A program made the translations under genes and the position numbers. Of a stretch of DNA of 64,000 nucleotides, positions 8,413-17,738 are shown in pieces (within the stretch, counting starts at the first letter, position 1; the number at the start of each line of letters is the position of its first letter). The notes beneath the pieces were generated by a model, which saw only the letters and a list, made by a program, of their open reading frames with translations, ran no database searches and had not been told where the DNA came from. This DNA is from Pseudomonas entomophila (GTDB taxonomy: Bacteria; Pseudomonadota; Gammaproteobacteria; Pseudomonadales; Pseudomonadaceae), in the NCBI RefSeq assembly GCF_018417595.1, contig NZ_CP070982.1, forward strand, positions 3,802,001 to 3,866,000. The letters are read 5' to 3'.

Positions 8413-11400
8413 TCAGAGCATCAGCTCAGCACCGCCTGGAGGGATATCCATGGCCGAAACCGTTAGGTCGATCATCAACTGCCTTCGTGCCTGCTGTCGT
8501 GCTGTTTGAATACTTTCCGGGCTCTCACCCTCCTCCGCACTCTCCAACTTCCGATAATAAACAGCATCCAGCTCCTCAAATTTACCTGGGTAGGCTTTAT
8601 CCATGTACTCACTCCAGAATGGTTGATCCACCAACCACTCCGCCAGCCCTTCCTGCCCCTTTTCTGCTTCGCGCTGCAACACTTCGTCACGGATACGTCC
8701 AATACGCCGCGCATCGAGCAAGGCGTCATGGGAGTACGCCATTTCATCCGCTTCGATAGGCAGTTCCAGGTGCTCTCGCAGTGCCAGTTGATACCCCAAA
8801 ACCACTTCCAGCGGGTCAACGTTGCGATTGGCTTGCATCCAGGCAGGAATACGCTGCATGACCTGCTCCTCAACCATGTACAGGCGCAACTGACGCCGAC
8901 CAAAACGCAGCAGCGCCGTCTGAGCCTCGCCTGCTCCAGCGGCCTCTGCGACGCCCCAGGCCTTCATGCGCACCTCCAGCATGCTGAATCGCCACAGATG
9001 GCCGTCCTGGCAAGTCAGCCCGTCGTCAACATGCTCGAATAGTTCCTCACGCAAGCCAGGGTTGTCCTGCATCTTTTCCAATATTCGGTAGACACGGTTT
9101 GCAAGCGCACGCGGCTGCCGGCGAAAGCCCGCAGTCTGCTGCAATTGACGAAGCAGGAGCATGACGCCTATCGATCTGTCATAGGCTTCCAATTGTGCCC
9201 ATAAGTGGACCAAGCGTTGACGCACCTCCGTTGGCGCGGCCGTCGCCCACCTTTCAGCCACGAGTTCGGCAGCGTCTTCTCCCTGCGCGACGGAATGCAA
9301 TCGAGTCAGTTGCGCGTCATCCAGAGGGTTACCCTCGACACGTATTGTTCGGCCAGTCCAGACCGGAAGGCTCATCAGTTCCTGCGGTAAGCGAGCAATC
9401 CGGTTGTCCCGAAGGTCCGCCATCTCCAGCAATGTGCAATCCTCAAGGCCGTTGGGCACCGTGTCGATCTGCGTACTATTCAAACGGAGCTTTCGTAACC
9501 GGTTCATACCGCTGACAGAAAACGACCTCCCAAGCGGGTTATGTGCAAGATTGATCACTTCAAGGTTCTCGCAACTGGCCAGGACAGTTGCCTGGCCGGC
9601 ATCCAGTACGATCCGGTTGTTGTACAAATCCAGAACCGTCAGATACCTGAGCGCCAGTTGATTGGGCAATCGCGTCAGCTGATTGCCCGTCAAGCGCAAA
9701 ATGCGCAGATTTGGAAACGCATCAAAAAAGCCTGGTGGCACACGTGCCAGCCCCATACCTCTGAAGCTAAGTTCGGTCACGTTCGTGAAGACAATGCCTG
9801 CTGGCAGATCAGGGAGCCGGCCAGGCTGTAGCCCTGTGAACGCCACCTTCTCAATCGTACCCTCAGGGGTGGGTATGCGGCGCCACGCCTCAAGCAATCG
9901 CTTCATGATCTGGGCACGCGCCAGGCGGCTGGCGGAGTCTTGCAAGTTTTCGCCAAGCCAGCGTCGCAGGGCATCCTCCAGTTGCCCTAACTGCTGTCGT
10001 AACCTCGACAGTTCCTCCCAAACATTCAAACGGTCCCGCGCCAAACCGTCCAACCACTGCATGATTTCATCGACGTCAAAATGTGGATAGATGCGCCTCA
10101 CTTCCGGGTACAAAGCACTTGGCCCCAATGCCCGTATCGCCCCTCGACCACTCAAGGGAAAACCGACTCGCTGCTCATCCAATCGTTGCAACGCCGCCAG
10201 CGTGCCCTGCCTGGCAGGGCTCAACAACCGCTCGACTTCACGCCGACGCAGGGCAACCTCCTCGCCAATGCGTGCCTGCAACCGGCTCGGAAACGGCTCG
10301 CCAAGGGCCATGGATGAGCGCTGGCCGTCATCGAAGGCGCCGGTTATCACGGCAAACAATTCACCGAACATGCCCTTGGCTTCAGCGCCGTGGTAGAGGC
10401 CAAACTTCCCATCTGCATGTACGAGTTCAAAACGCTCACCGCTTCCTTGGCTATCAAACAACACCGGCCCCTCACTGCTCCCTTCCAACAGGCGCCAGTG
10501 CAGGTTTGGAGCATTCGCAACATGCTTGAGCATGCCCAATGCAACCCGAGCCAGATCAGCCGACTGAGGGGCGTCGATCGAGAATGCCTCATGCACACGG
10601 ATAGCACGCACATGCAGCGACGTACGACGTGCAGATTCAGCCAGGTGCAGCGGCACGCGTCCGGTTGCAAGAAAGCGTTCGCGATCCGCAGTGCTGGCCA
10701 GACGCACCAGTGACGCAGCGGTTGGCGGACTCAGGCTGGGGAAGACCCGAATCAACTTCTCGCTATTCCCGACCTGGCCCGCGCTCCAGGTTTGATACAA
10801 CGCGCCCAACAGCGAACGACGCTGACGCTGGGCCAGGCTCCCCAGTGCCGGCCCCGATACGCCTTTGGCACCCGGCAATGCCTGAGCGGCCTTCAGCACC
10901 TCGGTATCCTCGACAGGCACCCCCAGCCTCAAACGATTACTGAGTTCCCTGACCCGCTCGGCCAACTGCACACGCACTACCGTATCGAGCAAGTCCGCCG
11001 GGGGGCCCTCGCCCCGCACGTGCCACTCACGCAAGTGATCGGTGCGCAAGCCATGGATAGCCAAGACCGTCTCGATCTGCTCATCATCCAGCTGACGAAA
11101 GGGTTCACCCAACCGACGAAACATGCGATGGGTATCCGACCAACCCGCAGGATCATCACACTGCAGTCGCCAGGTACCTGTTGCGCTGCCACTCAATCGC
11201 GGACCATGCCCACTCTGGGGGCATATCTGCCATTGATGGCCCGTAGTCTGCTGCACCGGGTAGTGGTGCCCGTCCATATCGACCCACTGCTCGTTGTTCA
11301 AGTGATAGATGCCCTGCGCATCCCTCTGCGCCTCGGCAGATGGCCGGGCTACACGAAATGGGGCCAGGTTCATGGTCCACAGTTTCTGACTTCCATCCTC

Positions 11401-12879
11401 CAATTGTGCCGCGACCATGCCATCAACCAACTTGGAGCCCGGTTGCAGACGCGCTACCAGAGTGCCACCAGCGGCCATGGCGGCGACCTCCGCTGCTCGT
11501 TTACCGACTTCAAAGAAGTGATTCGCGGCTTCATGGGTATCGCCGTCATACCAGTCGTCAATACCCTCAAAGACTTCACTGAGCATCTCCCAGGCAAGTA
11601 CCGCCAGCAGTCCCAAGGCAATCGCTGGTACGAACAATCCGGCAAGGCCTAGCAACAGCCAACCATCAGAAGCCAGCCGCTGGTGATGGTCCTGCCGCAG
11701 TCTGCTGTCCAGGTCCGCCACCGGAGACACCAACACGGCAGCGTCAGCCATGACCTGACGATTGCGCGCCATTGCGAGGTGTTGAAAAAGCGAAGGTGGA
11801 TAGTCCACCGCATGCTCGTTCAGATCCCGGGTAGCCCACTCGGCAAGATCACCCAGCAATGCGTTGACTTGGGTGAAGAATGCAGAGCGCTGACCCAAGG
11901 GTACGAAGCGTTCGAAGAAGGTCTGATACTCAGATTGACGCAGATGCCTCCCCGGACCACGCCGGGCAAATACCGCCAAACTGTCAAACGCCCTCCAAGG
12001 TCCATGCGGGTCACCGGGAATGTACACAAGCACGCGCTTGCGGTTTTTGCCAAAGAGCAATCCGTCACGCAAGACGTCCAAGACCACAATTTGTTCGAGC
12101 CGGCATCCAAGCAACTCCAGCTGCCTGGCCTTGACCTCATCACCTTCGAGCGTGCCGAGCTTGCCCGTACGGCAAAACTCTGCAATCAGTTCAAACTCAG
12201 GCTCCGTGAGCTGCTTGCCGTGATAGTGCGCCTTGTAGGCATCCATCAGCATGTCGGCTTTCAGTGACTGCTCCAACAACGAAGCAACACGCAACTGCTC
12301 GCCATCGCTGTGCCATGTGGATTGTAGGACATCGCTCAAATGGTTTTGGTATTGCGCCCCCAAGTCGAGTTCGCGACAGAGGCGGGCGAACTCAATGGCG
12401 GAGATCGTGCGAACTTCCTTTCCCTGCTGATCCACCAGGCAATTGCCTTGCCGTTGACCACCTTCGACAGCTTCCGCAGCTGTGAAATTCCAGAGAACGG
12501 CCTCCATCAAGGGAATGGATCGGTACTCGACCTCATGAATCGGGACGCGATTGGGCCCCCAACTGGTGACTGGCTTGAACACGCCCTGCTCGAAGCGCAT
12601 CGACCTGACATCCAAGCGGATACCGTACCGCTGCAGTGCATCTTGCATACGCGGAACGACGAAATTGTCGACGCGCTGAATGGTCCGCAGCCTGGCCTGA
12701 ATCAATCGACGTGCGCGCAGACTTGATTTCATCGCCTCGCACAACTCATTCAATTGTTCGACCGTCAGAGCCTTGAACCATGAGGGTTGCCTGCTCGCAA
12801 TCAGATTGTCCTGGTAGGCTTGCGCGAGCAGAGGCAATTCGGCAGCCCCTAACCGGCGTGTGGCGTCTAGCCCAGTCAT
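8413..12879 (-). CDS. NEL-type E3 ubiquitin ligase-like LRR effector / toxin
   Basis: A 1488-residue giant protein. The N-terminal ~1000 residues look like the DUF6543/dermonecrotic-toxin-type region of Pseudomonas LRR proteins, with one hydrophobic hairpin-like stretch at about residues 407-434. Leucine-rich repeats follow at about 1015-1195 (e.g. LRILRLTGNQLTRLPNQL, LTVLDLYNNRI, LEMADLRDNRIARLPQEL). The C-terminal ~280 residues match the NEL domain of IpaH/SspH E3 ligases; the catalytic Cys would be Cys1290 in LTCQDGHLW, keeping the C-x-D motif. NEL proteins transfer ubiquitin inside eukaryotic cells after injection. No type III or VI secretion gene is near. The ATG at 12879 is chosen for its AGGAAG site; a GTG 13 codons upstream has none. 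GC is visibly lower than in neighbouring genes, suggesting transfer. Confidence 0.85.
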   Translation of the reverse strand: MTGLDATRRLGAAELPLLAQAYQDNLIASRQPSWFKALTVEQLNELCEAMKSSLRARRLIQARLRTIQRVDNFVVPRMQDALQRYGIRLDVRSMRFEQGVFKPVTSWGPNRVPIHEVEYRSIPLMEAVLWNFTAAEAVEGGQRQGNCLVDQQGKEVRTISAIEFARLCRELDLGAQYQNHLSDVLQSTWHSDGEQLRVASLLEQSLKADMLMDAYKAHYHGKQLTEPEFELIAEFCRTGKLGTLEGDEVKARQLELLGCRLEQIVVLDVLRDGLLFGKNRKRVLVYIPGDPHGPWRAFDSLAVFARRGPGRHLRQSEYQTFFERFVPLGQRSAFFTQVNALLGDLAEWATRDLNEHAVDYPPSLFQHLAMARNRQVMADAAVLVSPVADLDSRLRQDHHQRLASDGWLLLGLAGLFVPAIALGLLAVLAWEMLSEVFEGIDDWYDGDTHEAANHFFEVGKRAAEVAAMAAGGTLVARLQPGSKLVDGMVAAQLEDGSQKLWTMNLAPFRVARPSAEAQRDAQGIYHLNNEQWVDMDGHHYPVQQTTGHQWQICPQSGHGPRLSGSATGTWRLQCDDPAGWSDTHRMFRRLGEPFRQLDDEQIETVLAIHGLRTDHLREWHVRGEGPPADLLDTVVRVQLAERVRELSNRLRLGVPVEDTEVLKAAQALPGAKGVSGPALGSLAQRQRRSLLGALYQTWSAGQVGNSEKLIRVFPSLSPPTAASLVRLASTADRERFLATGRVPLHLAESARRTSLHVRAIRVHEAFSIDAPQSADLARVALGMLKHVANAPNLHWRLLEGSSEGPVLFDSQGSGERFELVHADGKFGLYHGAEAKGMFGELFAVITGAFDDGQRSSMALGEPFPSRLQARIGEEVALRRREVERLLSPARQGTLAALQRLDEQRVGFPLSGRGAIRALGPSALYPEVRRIYPHFDVDEIMQWLDGLARDRLNVWEELSRLRQQLGQLEDALRRWLGENLQDSASRLARAQIMKRLLEAWRRIPTPEGTIEKVAFTGLQPGRLPDLPAGIVFTNVTELSFRGMGLARVPPGFFDAFPNLRILRLTGNQLTRLPNQLALRYLTVLDLYNNRIVLDAGQATVLASCENLEVINLAHNPLGRSFSVSGMNRLRKLRLNSTQIDTVPNGLEDCTLLEMADLRDNRIARLPQELMSLPVWTGRTIRVEGNPLDDAQLTRLHSVAQGEDAAELVAERWATAAPTEVRQRLVHLWAQLEAYDRSIGVMLLLRQLQQTAGFRRQPRALANRVYRILEKMQDNPGLREELFEHVDDGLTCQDGHLWRFSMLEVRMKAWGVAEAAGAGEAQTALLRFGRRQLRLYMVEEQVMQRIPAWMQANRNVDPLEVVLGYQLALREHLELPIEADEMAYSHDALLDARRIGRIRDEVLQREAEKGQEGLAEWLVDQPFWSEYMDKAYPGKFEELDAVYYRKLESAEEGESPESIQTARQQARRQLMIDLTVSAMDIPPGGAELML

Positions 12880-12960
12880 CTCTATCTTCCTGAATAGCAA
12901 AGATGCCAGGCTAAGCACCCGCTCACATGCGTTGTCGCTAATTACTTACCGCGTAGGTCG

Positions 12961-13098
12961 ATGCGCCTTGAGCCGGGCCACCAGCGCTACCTGGAAGGCA
13001 ACAGTGCGACAGTGATCCTCGCTCACAGCCACCCCTTGGGTGAGGTGCTGCCCAGTGTCGCGAAAGGTCTGCGCAGCAGCCCCAGGATTGCAGATTGA
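12961..13098 (+). pseudogene. possible RadC/JAB-domain remnant
   Basis: A 45-codon open frame contains NSATVILAHSHPLGEVLPS, close to the metal-binding segment of RadC-family JAB/JAMM proteins (AxVILAHNHPSGxxxPSxxD). The H-x-H-x7-S spacing is kept, but the following Asp is a Lys (SVAK) and the rest of the domain is missing before the TGA at 13096. Extra radC-like genes are common in Pseudomonas genomic islands, so this could be the scar of one. It sits between the NEL gene and the right-hand direct repeat. A chance match cannot be excluded. Confidence 0.35.
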
Positions 13099-13157
13099 GC
13101 CAAGATAACCGGGGCCGCTCCTACAGGAAAAGGCGTGAACCCCAATCACTGTTACCA

Positions 13158-13198
13158 CAAATCAAGCGTGGGAGCGGGCTTGCCCAGCGATTGAACAC
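13158..13198 (+). repeat. 41-bp direct repeat, copy 2 (right of NEL gene)
   Basis: 39 of 41 bases match 8251-8291 in the same orientation. Unlike copy 1, this copy lacks the complementary left arm, so it is a single REP half rather than a hairpin. Together the copies enclose the NEL gene and the two gene remnants. The rest of 12880-13413 shows no other gene that I can support. Confidence 0.8.
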
Positions 13199-13413
13199 TG
13201 ATCGAAGGTCACCCCGCCTGGCTGATCGAATAAGGCCTGTGCAGTGCGGCGGGCGAGTGTCGTAGAGCATGATCATCATGATGGTCGCCACGCAATACAC
13301 CCTGTGTGTGAAGAAGGAAACCGCCAGCGAGAGCAGATAACCCAGCCACAATCTAATCCCCACTGTGGCCGGGCCAAACTCAGGAATGTACCTTCACCCC
13401 CCAAATCCCAGGC

Positions 13414-13440
13414 ACAAAAAAAGAGGCCTTTCGGCCTCTT
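13414..13440 (-). terminator. Rho-independent terminator downstream of tRNA-Gly
   Basis: Read on the minus strand, the 8-bp stem AAGAGGCC/GGCCTCTT with a GAAA tetraloop is followed by a run of seven T (the A-run at 13414-13420). This is a textbook intrinsic terminator about 35 bases past the tRNA 3' end, so the transcript ends after this one tRNA. Confidence 0.9.
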
Positions 13441-13475
13441 CTTTGTGATCCCAGCGACGCACTGCGGATCGAATT

Positions 13476-13551
<76 letters not shown>

Positions 13552-13614
13552 GTCGTGATGGGCGCCATTCTATCGAATTACAGAACGGCGTCAACCCCTT
13601 GATTCAAAAAACTT

Positions 13615-14175
13615 TTATTTCTGCTCCGAACCTTCGCGCAGGTGCGGCCAGGCGGCCAGCAGGTAGTGCACCATCGACACCAGGGTCAGGCCAGCGGCCA
13701 CCAGCAGCAAACCATAGCCCAGCACCACCCAGAAGGTCAGCACCGGCGGGTTGGCCAGCAGGATCACCAGCGCCAGCATCTGCGCGGCGGTCTTCCACTT
13801 GCCCAGGTTCGACACCGCCACGTGCGCCCTCGCCCCCAGCTCGGCCATCCACTCGCGCAGCGCCGAGACCACGATCTCGCGGCCAATGATCACCGCCGCC
13901 GGCAGCGTGAGCCAGAAGTTGGCGTGCACCTGCACCAGCAGCACCAAGGCCACGGCCACCATCAGCTTGTCGGCCACCGGGTCGAGGAAGGCGCCGAATG
14001 GCGTGCTCTGCTGCAACCGACGGGCCAGGTAGCCGTCGAGCCAGTCGGTGGCGGCGGCGATGGCGAACACCGTGCTGGCGGCCATGTAGCTCCAGTGATA
14101 GGGCACATAGAACAGCAGGATGAAGATCGGGATGAGCAGGACGCGTAGAACGGTGAGCAGGTTTGGAATATTCAT
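13615..14175 (-). CDS. pgsA: CDP-diacylglycerol--glycerol-3-phosphate 3-phosphatidyltransferase
   Basis: A 186-residue inner-membrane enzyme that joins CDP-diacylglycerol and glycerol 3-phosphate to phosphatidylglycerol phosphate, the committed step to phosphatidylglycerol and cardiolipin. The CDP-alcohol phosphotransferase signature D-x2-D-G-x2-A-R-x8-G-x3-D-x3-D is complete in [12 protein letters not shown]...[10 protein letters not shown] (about residues 43-68). Four to six hydrophobic segments are present and the length is normal. It follows uvrC and precedes tRNA-Gly on the same strand, the usual Pseudomonas arrangement. Confidence 0.96.
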   Translation of the reverse strand: MNIPNLLTVLRVLLIPIFILLFYVPYHWSYMAASTVFAIAAATDWLDGYLARRLQQSTPFGAFLDPVADKLMVAVALVLLVQVHANFWLTLPAAVIIGREIVVSALREWMAELGARAHVAVSNLGKWKTAAQMLALVILLANPPVLTFWVVLGYGLLLVAAGLTLVSMVHYLLAAWPHLREGSEQK

Positions 14176-14208
14176 CGGTACGACTGGCTGCGAGTTGAGC
14201 CCGGCATT

Positions 14209-16032
14209 CTACTCGCTATGCAGGCTGGCATAAATCGACTCGGCAAGCTTTTTACTGATGCCCGGGGCTTTGGCGATCTCGTCGATACTGGCGCGGTTGA
14301 GCTCCTGCAGGCCGCCGAAATGTTTCAGCAGGTCGCGGCGGCGCTTCGGTCCGACCCCGGCCACATCTTCCAGGCTCGAGGTACGGCGGGCCTTGCCGCG
14401 GCGGGCGCGGTGGCCGGTAATGGCAAAACGGTGGGCTTCGTCGCGGATCTGCTGGATCAGGTGCAAGGCTGGCGAGTCGCCCTTGAGGGTGAACTCATGG
14501 GCCACGTCGTTGAGGTACAGGGTCTCGAAACCGGCCTTGCGGGTCACGCCCTTGGCCACCCCCAGCAGCGTCAGGTCACCGAAGCCCAGTTCCTGCATCA
14601 CGTCGCGGGCCATGTTCAGCTGGCCCTTGCCGCCGTCCACCAGCAGCACGTCGGGCAGCTTGCCCTCGCCGTCCTTGATCCGCCCATAGCGCCGCTGCAG
14701 GGCCTGGTGCATCGCTGCGTAGTCGTCGCCAGCAGTGACGCCTTCGATGTTGAAGCGGCGGTAGTCGGACTTGAGCGGGCCTTCGGGGCCGAACACCACG
14801 CAACTGGCCACGGTGGCTTCGCCGCTGGAGTGGCTGATGTCGTAGCACTCCAGGCGCTGCGGCACTTCGTCCAGGTCGAGCACCTGGGCCAATGCCTCGA
14901 AGCGCGCGGCCATGTGCTGGCGGTTGGCCAGGCGGGCGTTGAGGGCCTGCTCGGCGTTGGTCACCGCCAGCTGCTGCCAGCGCGCCCGGGTACCGCGCAC
15001 CCGGTGGCTGATGCTGAGCTCGCGGCCGCGCAGCGTCTGCACGGCCTCGGTGATGGCCTCGAAGTCTTCGTGCACCACGTTGACGATCAGTTCGCCCGGC
15101 AGTTCGCGTTCGGCATTGCCGAGGTAGTACTGGGAAAGAAATGCGGCCATGACTTCGGCCACTTCTTCCTCGATACCCACCTGCGGGAAGAAATTCTTGC
15201 TGCCCAGCACCCGACCGCCGCGTACGCTGATCAGGTGCACGCAAGCGCCGCCCGGGTTGACGAAGGCCGCCACCACGTCGACATCGCCCGAACCGCCTTC
15301 CATGTACTGCTGGTCCTGGACCCGGCGCAGCAAAGCGATCTGGTCGCGCAGTTCGGCGGCCTTCTCGAAGTTCAGGGCCATGGCGGCCTTTTCCATCTCG
15401 GCATTGAGCTCGTTGCCCAGCTGCTGGCTGCGGCCTTCGAGGAACATCACCGAGTGGCGCACGTCCTCGGCGTACTCCTCGGGCGTCACCAGGCCCACGC
15501 ACGGGCCCTTGCAGCGCTTGATCTGGTACTGCAGGCACGGGCGGGTGCGGTTGGCGTAGTAGCTGTCCTCGCACTGGCGCACCGAGAACGCCTTCTGCAA
15601 CAGGCTCAGGCTCTCGCGGATGGCGCCGGCGCTGGGGTACGGGCCGAAATAGCGGCCCTTGGCCTTCTTCGCACCACGGTGGATGCCCAGGCGTGGGAAT
15701 TCACCGTCGGACAGGAACACGTACGGGTAGGACTTATCGTCGCGCAGCAGGATATTGTAGGGCGGCCGCCATTCCTTGATCAGCGTCTGTTCGAGCAGCA
15801 GCGCTTCGGTTTCGTTGGCGGTGATGGTGGTTTCCACCTGGGCGATGCGCCCCACCAGGGCAGCCGTCTTCGGCGCCAGGCCGGTCTTGCGGAAATAACT
15901 GGCCAGGCGTTTCTTGAGGTTCTTGGCCTTGCCCACATACAGCAGCCGGGCTTCGCCGTCGAACATCCGGTACACGCCCGGGCGACCGCTGCAGGTCGCC
16001 AGGAACGCGCTTGCGTCAAAAGGTTGTGACAT
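14209..16032 (-). CDS. uvrC: UvrABC excinuclease subunit C
   Basis: A 607-residue nucleotide-excision-repair nuclease that cuts the damaged strand on both sides of the lesion after UvrAB recognition. The N-terminal GIY-YIG domain is seen in [30 protein letters not shown] domain ([13 protein letters not shown]) lies near residues 200-235, the RNase H-like C-terminal nuclease is marked by [10 protein letters not shown] and LLVDGGKGQ, and two HhH motifs ([31 protein letters not shown]) close the protein. The length matches the family. It lies 9 bases after gacA and is probably co-transcribed with it, as known for other gammaproteobacteria. Confidence 0.98.
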   Translation of the reverse strand: MSQPFDASAFLATCSGRPGVYRMFDGEARLLYVGKAKNLKKRLASYFRKTGLAPKTAALVGRIAQVETTITANETEALLLEQTLIKEWRPPYNILLRDDKSYPYVFLSDGEFPRLGIHRGAKKAKGRYFGPYPSAGAIRESLSLLQKAFSVRQCEDSYYANRTRPCLQYQIKRCKGPCVGLVTPEEYAEDVRHSVMFLEGRSQQLGNELNAEMEKAAMALNFEKAAELRDQIALLRRVQDQQYMEGGSGDVDVVAAFVNPGGACVHLISVRGGRVLGSKNFFPQVGIEEEVAEVMAAFLSQYYLGNAERELPGELIVNVVHEDFEAITEAVQTLRGRELSISHRVRGTRARWQQLAVTNAEQALNARLANRQHMAARFEALAQVLDLDEVPQRLECYDISHSSGEATVASCVVFGPEGPLKSDYRRFNIEGVTAGDDYAAMHQALQRRYGRIKDGEGKLPDVLLVDGGKGQLNMARDVMQELGFGDLTLLGVAKGVTRKAGFETLYLNDVAHEFTLKGDSPALHLIQQIRDEAHRFAITGHRARRGKARRTSSLEDVAGVGPKRRRDLLKHFGGLQELNRASIDEIAKAPGISKKLAESIYASLHSE

Positions 16033-16041
16033 GAGGTGTGC

Positions 16042-16680
16042 TTAAAGACTTGCGTCGACCATACCGTGACGGACGGCCAGCAAGGTCAGTTCGACGTCGC
16101 TGGTGACCGAGAGTTTTTCGAAGATTCGATAACGGTAAGTATTGACGGTCTTGGGGGACAGACACAACTTGTCGGAGATGATCTGCACTTTCTGACAGCC
16201 GACGATCATCAGGGCGATCTGGATCTCTCGCTCCGACAGGGCGTCGAACGGCGAGCCCTGGGGCTGGAACGACTTCAACGCCAGTTGCTGGGCGATCTGC
16301 GGGCAGATGTAGCGCTGGCCGGCGAAGGCCAGGCGAATCGCCTGGACCATTTCGTCGAGCCCGGCCCCCTTGGTGAGGTAGCCGGCGGCGCCCGCCTGCA
16401 GCAACCGGGTGGGGAACGGGTCTTCCTCGCACACGGTCACCGCGACCACTTTCGTGTCCGGATGGCTGCGCAGCAGCTTGCGCGTTGCCTCCAGGCCGCC
16501 GATCCCTGGCATCTTCACGTCCATCAGGACCACGTCGGGCTTGAGCTCACGGGCGAGTTTGAGGGCGGACTCGCCGGAGTCCGCCTCCCCCACCACTTGC
16601 AGGCCGTCGATGTCGGCCAGCATGCGCGTGATGCCGGTACGCACCAGATCGTGATCGTCGACCACCAGGACCCTAATCAA
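16042..16680 (-). CDS. gacA: response regulator GacA
   Basis: A 212-residue response regulator, partner of the GacS sensor. In Pseudomonas it switches on small RNAs RsmX/Y/Z that titrate RsmA/E and so controls secondary metabolism, biofilm and exopolysaccharide. The receiver domain has the acidic pair VVDDHD, phospho-acceptor Asp in [12 protein letters not shown] and Lys in YLTKGA; the LuxR-type HTH is at about residues 145-205 ([14 protein letters not shown]...[17 protein letters not shown]). The start is TTG at 16680 with AGGTG six bases upstream, a non-ATG start known for Pseudomonas gacA. uvrC follows. Confidence 0.97.
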   Translation of the reverse strand: MIRVLVVDDHDLVRTGITRMLADIDGLQVVGEADSGESALKLARELKPDVVLMDVKMPGIGGLEATRKLLRSHPDTKVVAVTVCEEDPFPTRLLQAGAAGYLTKGAGLDEMVQAIRLAFAGQRYICPQIAQQLALKSFQPQGSPFDALSEREIQIALMIVGCQKVQIISDKLCLSPKTVNTYRYRIFEKLSVTSDVELTLLAVRHGMVDASL

Positions 16681-16743
16681 GCAGACACCTCGTTAGTGGG
16701 GCGATTGGATCCCGCCACCTTAACAAAAAATTTCACGGCGAAC

Positions 16744-17133
16744 CTAGCGCAAAGCGTCATGGAAGTACGCCTGCCGGTCGAGGCGCCGTACCCGCGGCGC
16801 ATCCGGCCCGTCCATTTCACCTGCCAGGCGGTTGAGCAGGTGCCATACCGCAGCCTGGTCGGCCGATGGCAAACGCCGAAAGGCGCCGAGCAGACGGTCT
16901 TCGTCGGCGGTCAGGCTGTCCAGCGGCGCGGGGGTGCAGACCCCGCTCAACACGTACAGCGCATCGACGCCCTTGGCCGCCACGGCGGCGAGGTAGTCCA
17001 TGCGGGGGGTGCGTTCGCCGCTTTCATACTTGCCCTGGGCATTGGGCTCTACCCCTCCGATATCGCCGAATACGCGCTGGGTCAGGCCCAGGCGTTCGCG
17101 CTCTTCTCGTAGGCGGGGACCAAATCCGTTCAT
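16744..17133 (-). CDS. XRE-family transcriptional regulator
   Basis: A 129-residue DNA-binding protein with an N-terminal helix-turn-helix of the Cro/CI type (LREERERLGLTQRVFGDIGGVEPNAQGKYESGERTPRMDYLAAVAAKGVDALYVLSG, residues ~6-65) and a short C-terminal region rich in Leu/Ala. The start at 17133 is chosen for the strong AAAGGAGG seven bases upstream; an ATG 15 codons earlier has no site. It is adjacent to gacA and divergent from the alginate-like operon, with ~600 bases between, so a role in controlling that operon is possible but not shown. Its own targets are unknown. Confidence 0.85.
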   Translation of the reverse strand: MNGFGPRLREERERLGLTQRVFGDIGGVEPNAQGKYESGERTPRMDYLAAVAAKGVDALYVLSGVCTPAPLDSLTADEDRLLGAFRRLPSADQAAVWHLLNRLAGEMDGPDAPRVRRLDRQAYFHDALR

Positions 17134-17738
17134 CTGCTTGCCTCCTTTGCATGGATGGTAGACGGGTGCATCCAGCACCCGAGTGAATGCGTCTGCATTC
17201 GCACGGCACTATGCCAATTGGATCCAATCCTTGCAAGCCATCATTGCGCCACGCCACTGCCCCGCCCCTGAAAGCCGGGGCAATCGGTAAGTGCAATGAG
17301 TGATGTTGTCTGGCACCGGCTTTGCCAGTGTTCGCAGGCTTTGCCGGTGCCTGCAGGAAGCGTACTAAACAACAAAAAATGAGGACTGAGAGGCATGAAA
17401 GAGCCCATGGAAACACAGGGAACAGTGGTGACATTGGCGCCATTTTATCGTCAAACATGAGGTCAGCATTTTTTTGACGCCCAACTTTCACAAACTTTAA
17501 GTGACTGTTTTTATTGAAATTTACTGAAATCAGAAGAAACTTTTAAAAAACATCAAACTTGCAGAATGCCAGTACTTGCCTAACTAAGAAAAACCTCCTT
17601 AGGATGTAAAAAGACAACCAGGAACAGCCTGCACCGCCTTATCCAAGCGCGGCTTGATCGTGCACGTCTGCCACATCGACAACTTCAATGAATGGACTAT
17701 CTCGGCTGGCTTGCGCCGCGCCTGAGGGAGAGGGATCT
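17134..17738. promoter_or_regulatory. AT-rich divergent region upstream of the algD-type operon
   Basis: About 600 bases without a supported gene. The part from ~17450 to 17620 is strikingly AT-rich for this genome and should hold the promoter of the 14-kb operon starting with algD. Candidates are a sigma70-like TTGACG at 17474-17479 with TTAAGT 17 bases later. There are also several AACTTT / AAACTT elements (about 17482-17541) that resemble the -35 box of AlgU (sigma-22) promoters, though without a clean TCTGA-type -10 at the right distance. The long A/T tracts could also be a site for AlgR/AmrZ/H-NS-type proteins. Confidence 0.4.

Noticed and set aside
12946..13158. 70-codon minus-strand frame between the NEL gene and tRNA-Gly
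   Set aside because: No family-like sequence, and it is opposite the RadC-like scrap, which fits a protein motif better.
16042..16680. TTG start of gacA as an anomaly
   Set aside because: TTG with AGGTG before it fits the length and N-terminus, and TTG starts are known for gacA in pseudomonads.
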